From an uncultured Erysipelotrichaceae bacterium (GTDB lineage Bacteria; Bacillota_I; Bacilli_A; Erysipelotrichales; Erysipelotrichaceae): a stretch of 63,405 nt of DNA. The stretch covers positions 1 through 63,405 of the forward strand of contig OMXQ01000003.1 in NCBI GenBank assembly GCA_900315065.1, written 5' to 3'. A program made the translations under genes and the position numbers. Below, in pieces: positions 63,262-63,405 of the stretch. The notes beneath the pieces are model-generated. The model worked only from the letters and a program-made list of their open reading frames with translations. It made no database searches and was not told the DNA's origin. Each line of letters begins with the position of its first letter. Positions within the stretch are counted from its first letter, which is position 1.

Positions 63262-63405
63262 CGCTATGTTCGAGCTAAGTGTTGGTCCCGGTATCTGAGT
63301 TAGTTCCCGCAAATATGCCATAGTGGTATTCCTCGTAGGCCGTGCGGAGATCTATTGGCAGCGCCTGCTTACAGATATCGTCACATCTCAGCTTTGAACG
63401 CTCAG
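63262..63405 (-). mobile_element. Right end of an IS-like element (right window edge)
   Basis: This is the inverted copy of the sequence at 1-92, extending 53 bases further into the element. The boundary is at 63262, after which the two flanks differ. It faces inward, like the left copy, with the 3' end of its gene nearest the unique DNA. Confidence 0.7.
63275..63403 (-). CDS. C-terminal fragment of a probable transposase
   Basis: Forty-two residues to TAG (63277-63275) read ERSKLRCDDICKQALPID and then the peptide shared with the left edge. The 5' part is beyond the window. It is called a transposase only from its repetition at both ends; the family was not recognised. Confidence 0.45.
   Translation of the reverse strand, partial: ERSKLRCDDICKQALPIDLRTAYEEYHYGIFAGTNSDTGTNT

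Noticed and set aside
1-63405. CRISPR array, tRNA or rRNA genes
   Set aside because: No regularly spaced short repeats, cloverleaf or rRNA-like stretches were noticed on either strand.

Overview
The window reads as a moderate-GC, anaerobic Firmicute (Bacillota). An Erysipelotrichia- or Clostridia-like gut fermenter is the best guess. Supporting features are a complete acetyl-CoA-to-butyrate cluster, a PPi-dependent phosphofructokinase, a T-box leader, CcpA-type and Pho-type operator motifs, AGGAG ribosome binding sites, and lipoproteins with Firmicute-style lipoboxes. No rRNA, tRNA, CRISPR array or intact phage was seen. The taxon is inferred from gene content only.

Both ends of the window lie in the same ~92-bp sequence in inverted orientation. 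Each copy carries the 3' end of one reading frame, so the window looks like a contig that stops inside two copies of an insertion-sequence-like element. From the left: a LysR / CMD-cupin / ABM-monooxygenase operon (0.1-2.1 kb); a HAD phosphatase and an esterase; a YjdF-like membrane protein; PPi-phosphofructokinase; a GGDEF gene broken by an in-frame TAG; a PAP2-like protein; and a Pho-box-controlled pair of a circularly permuted PstS-like lipoprotein and a Na+/phosphate symporter (9.1-11.6 kb).

The centrepiece at 11.8-20.0 kb is a co-directional butyrate cluster transcribed leftward: thl, crt, hbd, bcd, etfB, etfA, buk, ptb. Its promoter is readable. It has a palindrome over the -10 and a perfect match to the CcpA cre consensus near -65. 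It encodes the whole route from acetyl-CoA to butyrate plus ATP, including Bcd-Etf. A clostripain-like protease, a SWIM protein, a GH3/GH43 pair and a RelB antitoxin follow. Four damaged genes are present in the window, three of them between 24.4 and 29.1 kb.

From 29.6 to 39.3 kb a ~9.5-kb block is bracketed by two ~197-bp direct repeats. It holds an unusual PTS-EIIB/ROK fusion with a histidine phosphatase, then four aldo-keto reductases interleaved with two flavodoxin-like proteins, an alpha/beta hydrolase and an NTF2-like protein, divergent from a LysR regulator. This looks like a carbonyl/xenobiotic reduction island. Beyond it lie an AlbA_2 ATP-binding regulator with likely autoregulatory repeats, guaA, and pyrG with a leader hairpin. 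Next comes a Met T-box controlling metQ, metN, metI and a GNAT-MsrA fusion.

The right part holds a CcdA-TlpA fusion, UppP, divergent glycogen genes malQ and glgP, a cyclophilin, a D,D-carboxypeptidase on a probably leaderless mRNA, and an exported flavinylated reductase. It ends with an amino-acid permease with C26 and S66 peptidases and a GT2 glycosyltransferase with a YwaF-like membrane protein.
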